Assembly (NCBI GenBank): GCA_002298165.1
Contig: DBMI01000084.1
Location: forward strand, 483 to 64,482
Reading direction: 5' to 3'
Source of the DNA: Desulfarculales bacterium UBA702
GTDB lineage: Bacteria; Desulfobacterota; Syntrophobacteria; Syntrophobacterales; Syntrophobacteraceae
Length of the DNA: 64,000 nt
The position numbers and the translations under genes were made by a program. The notes under the pieces were generated by a model that saw only the letters and a program-made list of their open reading frames with translations, did not search any database and had not been told where the DNA came from. Within the stretch, counting starts at the first letter, position 1, and every line of letters begins with the position of its first letter. Positions 61,073-64,000 of the stretch are shown one piece after another.

Positions 61073-63052
61073 ATGGAAACAAAAGAAATAATACTTCAGT
61101 CGCTGGAGGCTTTGATCCGGAGATCCGGATTGAGTAAGTCACTTTGGGAAGGCACGTTCAGGGAATATCTTGCGCTCGTTGCCGACAACCCGAATATTGC
61201 CCGCACAGCACCCGCGCGTGTATACGACATGATAATATCCAGGGGGGTACGTGAAGCAACGGAACAGGAAAAACTTCCTCATTACGAGGACCTGGTTAGT
61301 TACAATTTTTTTTCAGAAGAAATCTTCGGGATAGAAGAACCCCTGCACGATCTGGTGCGCTTTTTCAGGGCGGGGGCCAACCGCACTGAGACGGGCAAAC
61401 GGATACTCATGCTTGTGGGGCCTGTTTCATCGGGAAAATCCACAATAGCTACCCTGCTGCGCTCCGGCCTGGAAAAACTCGAAACGCCGGTCTACGCAAT
61501 AAAGGGCTGTCCGATTCATGAAGAGCCTTTGCACCTGATCCCCCATTCTCTGCGGCCTGAATTTGAAAAAATTCTGAAAGTGAAAATAGAGGGGGATCTA
61601 TGTCCGGTGTGCAAATGCAGGCTCGAAGAGGACAGCCAGTGCAGCGATCTTCTCGGCCACTACACATGGGAGAGTATGCCCGTTGTGCAACTGCGCCTTA
61701 GCGAGCAGGATCGCGTCGGCATAGGAACTTTTCAGCCATCGGATCCAAAGAACCAGGACATCTCGGAGCTTATAGGGAGGGTAGATCTGGGGAAGATAAC
61801 CCGGTACGGGGAAGCCCATCCCCTCGGTTACAAGTTCGACGGCGAACTCCAGGTCGCAAACCGGGGGCTGATTGAATATATTGAAATTTTAAAGTGCGAT
61901 ATCAAATTCCACTACGTTCTTATTACCGTGGCCCAGGAACAGCTTATCAAAGCGCCTGGCTTTCCTCAAATCTATATAGATACTGTTATTCTTAGTCATA
62001 CGAATCAGACTGAGTTCGAAAAGTTCAAAGCCAACAAGGAAAATGAGGCTCTTCACGACAGGATGTACCCCATATTCGTCCCTTACAACCTCAAGGTTCG
62101 TGACGAAGTTTCAATTTACAAAAAGCTAATATCGAGGAGCGAATTCCACGGAAAGATCCATATCGCTCCACAAACCCTTGAGACAGCCGCACTGTTTAGC
62201 ATCCTGACCCGCCTGATACCCTCCAATCTCTGCCCAGAACTCATAAAGAAAGCCCGCTATTACGATGGCCACACGATAATGGAAAAGGAAAAAGATCCGG
62301 TCAATGTGAAGAAGCTTCGGCTTGAAGGCAAGGAAAAGGGCGAAGGTATGAACGGCATCAGCCCGCGGTTCGTGATGAATGCTATCAATATCGCGCTCGG
62401 ATCCGCGGTAAACACGACAGGGTGCATTAATCCGGTTGATATCATTCGGTCTCTGAAGCACCAGTTCGAACACCATATTGGCTTTTCCGAGGAAGAAAAA
62501 GGCCGCTACCTGTCCCTTCTTACAAGTGAAAAGGGGAGCGCCCTTTCGGAGTATCGCGGCGAAGCCAGAAAAGAGGTAAACAGGGCTTTTCTGTTTGCCT
62601 ACGAAGACCAGGCGCAGGCCCTGTTTGACAACTATATCCGCAATGCCACGGCATTTTGTCTCAAAAAGAAGATCATCGATCCGGTCACTCAGGAAGAACA
62701 GGAACCCGATGAGAAGCTCATGCGCTCTATTGAAGAGATGATTGGAATATCGGAAGTTGCGAAAAGAGAATTTCGTCAGGGGTTGTTCGTCTTCAAAGCC
62801 GATGCGATAGATCGTGGCGAGAGGTTTGATTTCAAGACATACCTGCCGCTGCAGGAAGCCATAGAGAAGAAGCTCATGGCCGATCTCAAGAACATCGTAT
62901 CGCTGACGCTTGCGGACAGGGGAGTAAGAGATCCCAAGACCCTGAGGCGGAAAAACGATGCAGTTTCGAAACTCATCGAGAAGGGTTACTGCCCGGTCTG
63001 TGCCGATAACCTCCTGCATTTCGTCGGGGAGATGCTAAGGAAGGAGGAATAG
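61073..63052 (+). CDS. prkA: PrkA-type serine protein kinase
   Basis: 659 residues from the ATG at 61073, preceded by GGGGCGGGGAAA. N-terminal AAA domain with Walker A GPVSSGKST; the family segment GCPIHEEPLHLIP and a Cys pair pattern (CPVCKCR) follow; a C-terminal PrkA kinase-like domain occupies about 420-650 and ends with another CPVC. Usually linked with YeaH/YhbH and SpoVR in stress or stationary-phase operons; the YeaH-type gene follows after 3 bp. Confidence 0.95.
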   Translation: METKEIILQSLEALIRRSGLSKSLWEGTFREYLALVADNPNIARTAPARVYDMIISRGVREATEQEKLPHYEDLVSYNFFSEEIFGIEEPLHDLVRFFRAGANRTETGKRILMLVGPVSSGKSTIATLLRSGLEKLETPVYAIKGCPIHEEPLHLIPHSLRPEFEKILKVKIEGDLCPVCKCRLEEDSQCSDLLGHYTWESMPVVQLRLSEQDRVGIGTFQPSDPKNQDISELIGRVDLGKITRYGEAHPLGYKFDGELQVANRGLIEYIEILKCDIKFHYVLITVAQEQLIKAPGFPQIYIDTVILSHTNQTEFEKFKANKENEALHDRMYPIFVPYNLKVRDEVSIYKKLISRSEFHGKIHIAPQTLETAALFSILTRLIPSNLCPELIKKARYYDGHTIMEKEKDPVNVKKLRLEGKEKGEGMNGISPRFVMNAINIALGSAVNTTGCINPVDIIRSLKHQFEHHIGFSEEEKGRYLSLLTSEKGSALSEYRGEARKEVNRAFLFAYEDQAQALFDNYIRNATAFCLKKKIIDPVTQEEQEPDEKLMRSIEEMIGISEVAKREFRQGLFVFKADAIDRGERFDFKTYLPLQEAIEKKLMADLKNIVSLTLADRGVRDPKTLRRKNDAVSKLIEKGYCPVCADNLLHFVGEMLRKEE

Positions 63053-63055
63053 CCG

Positions 63056-64000
63056 ATGGCGGTTTTAATGCCCGATTATGATTCGAGTCCGAGAGGGTTG
63101 GCCGATGCCGCCAGGCACCGCGAGAGGATAAAGGAGGCGATCAAGAGGAACCTTCCGGATATCATCAGCGATGAGGCCATTATCACCCGGAGAGAGAACC
63201 AGATCGTCAAGGTGCCCATACGCGGGATAAAGAGCTTCAGGTTCATTCATCGGCAATCGGACGGGGCTTCCGGGGGGTTTGGCAGCGGCGAGACCGAGGA
63301 AGGCAAGGTAATCGGTCGCCGCTCCAAACCCGGCAACGACCCGGCTGGGAAAGCCGGTGAGGAGCCGGGGGAAGATTATATGGAAACCGAGATCGATCTG
63401 GCCGAACTTATAGAGATGATGCTGGCCGACCTCGGCCTTCCGAACCTTCGGCAAAAGGAGGTGAGGGAGACAAAGATACTCAAGGGTTGGAAGATTGATT
63501 CCCTCGAAAAACACGGGGTCCGTCCACGACTCGACAAAAAGCGGACCATAAAAGAGGCAATAAAGAGGACCGAAGCCATAATCCAGGCACTTTCCCAAAT
63601 GTCGAGAAAAAGCGAAGAAGAATGCCGCGCGGCGCTGGACGCGGCCGGGGGAGATCCGGCGAGGGCTCTGGCCATTCTCGATGCTGGACCTGTTTCAGGA
63701 AAGCCGGGCGACCCCAATGCCATTTTTATCGACAGCTCCGACCTGCGCTACCGCACTATCACCGAAGATACCGAGTTCCATTCCAATGCAGTCATTTTAG
63801 CAATGATGGATGTTTCGGGCAGCATGGGGACAATGAAAAAATACCTCGCCCGCTCCTTCTACTTCTGGATGACTTCTTTTCTGAAAACGATCTACCAGCG
63901 CGTGGAAATTAGGTTCATCGCCCACACCACCGAGGCTAAGCTCGTGGATGAGCACGAATTCTTTCATAAGGGTGAATCGGGCGGAACTTCCTGTTGGTCG
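63056..64000 (+). CDS. YeaH/YhbH-family (DUF444) protein, 3' end outside window
   Basis: 315 codons with no stop up to the right edge. ATG preceded by AAGGAGGAATAGCCG, 3 bp after prkA. The N-terminal part (RERIKEAIKRNLPDIISDEAII...VPIRGIKSFRF) and the von Willebrand A-type MIDAS motif DVSGSMG (DxSxS) near residue 257 identify the family. Partner of PrkA in a conserved operon; probably followed by a SpoVR-type gene outside the window (inference). Confidence 0.92.
   Translation, partial: MAVLMPDYDSSPRGLADAARHRERIKEAIKRNLPDIISDEAIITRRENQIVKVPIRGIKSFRFIHRQSDGASGGFGSGETEEGKVIGRRSKPGNDPAGKAGEEPGEDYMETEIDLAELIEMMLADLGLPNLRQKEVRETKILKGWKIDSLEKHGVRPRLDKKRTIKEAIKRTEAIIQALSQMSRKSEEECRAALDAAGGDPARALAILDAGPVSGKPGDPNAIFIDSSDLRYRTITEDTEFHSNAVILAMMDVSGSMGTMKKYLARSFYFWMTSFLKTIYQRVEIRFIAHTTEAKLVDEHEFFHKGESGGTSCWS

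Noticed and set aside
62126..63019. 297-codon minus-strand frame
   Set aside because: Antisense of prkA; no independent support.

Overview
The window looks like chromosome from an anaerobic deltaproteobacterium (Desulfobacterota), most likely a syntrophic or sulfate-reducing lineage related to Syntrophobacterales. This is inferred from the gene mix: B12-dependent acyl-CoA mutase with separate subunits, class III PHA synthase, cytochrome bd plus rubrerythrin, selenium genes, double-cubane/2-hydroxyacyl-CoA dehydratase-type proteins, CarD with a PIN/TRAM protein, and PrkA with a YeaH-type protein. No rRNA, tRNA, CRISPR array, insertion sequence or prophage gene was seen.

Layout. 1-3027 (minus): acyl-CoA mutase operon, large subunit, B12-binding subunit, then MeaB chaperone running off the left edge. 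The large subunit carries isobutyryl-CoA mutase specificity residues rather than methylmalonyl-CoA mutase ones. 3864-5159: an unrecognised, internally repetitive membrane protein behind a long structured upstream region. 5378-9652: dynamin-like GTPase, then a lytic transglycosylase convergent with an AmpG-type permease. 9849-15742: KamA-like radical SAM enzyme, secreted C39-like protease, DUF5658-type membrane protein with a lipoprotein, DOMON-like protein with a sugar-kinase-like phosphotransferase, periplasmic cyclophilin. 15879-19342: cytochrome bd oxidase, rubrerythrin and a small conserved protein. 20045-22014: phaE-phaC, preceded by a cluster of palindromic TGAGACA sites. 22359-28958: PKD-repeat exported protein, an SBBP-repeat exported protein broken by an internal frameshifting deletion, and an S41 protease.

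29519-30567 holds the most notable item. A two-gene YeeE/YedE transporter has an in-frame TGA exactly where the family has its conserved Cys. The reading frame continues past it in full family register to an ATGA overlap with the second half, and a bacterial-SECIS-like hairpin follows the TGA. This reads as a selenocysteine-containing transporter that would usually be annotated as truncated. About 11 kb away (41935-45870) yedF, a selenium-associated sulfurtransferase-like gene, ends an operon with two double-cubane-type proteins and their ATPase activator.

30766-38111: CMD-family and molybdopterin-binding proteins, an NTF2-like protein, a 1.2-kb gene-poor stretch, a PEP-CTERM protein and a large multicopper oxidase with C-terminal fibronectin domains. 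38924-41308: two alpha/beta hydrolases around a truncated TMEM175-like channel gene, which looks like acquired DNA. 46271-53870: RecN, a chemotaxis receptor, an ATP-grasp protein, RtcB and a CobW-type GTPase. 53950-60427: UPF0182, CarD, a PIN/TRAM protein, and an ECF sigma, anti-sigma and CpxP-like cassette. 61073-64000: PrkA and the start of a YeaH/YhbH-type protein.

Starts were moved from the longest reading frame where a ribosome binding site, signal peptide or family N-terminus supports it. All family assignments come from reading motifs, without database searches.
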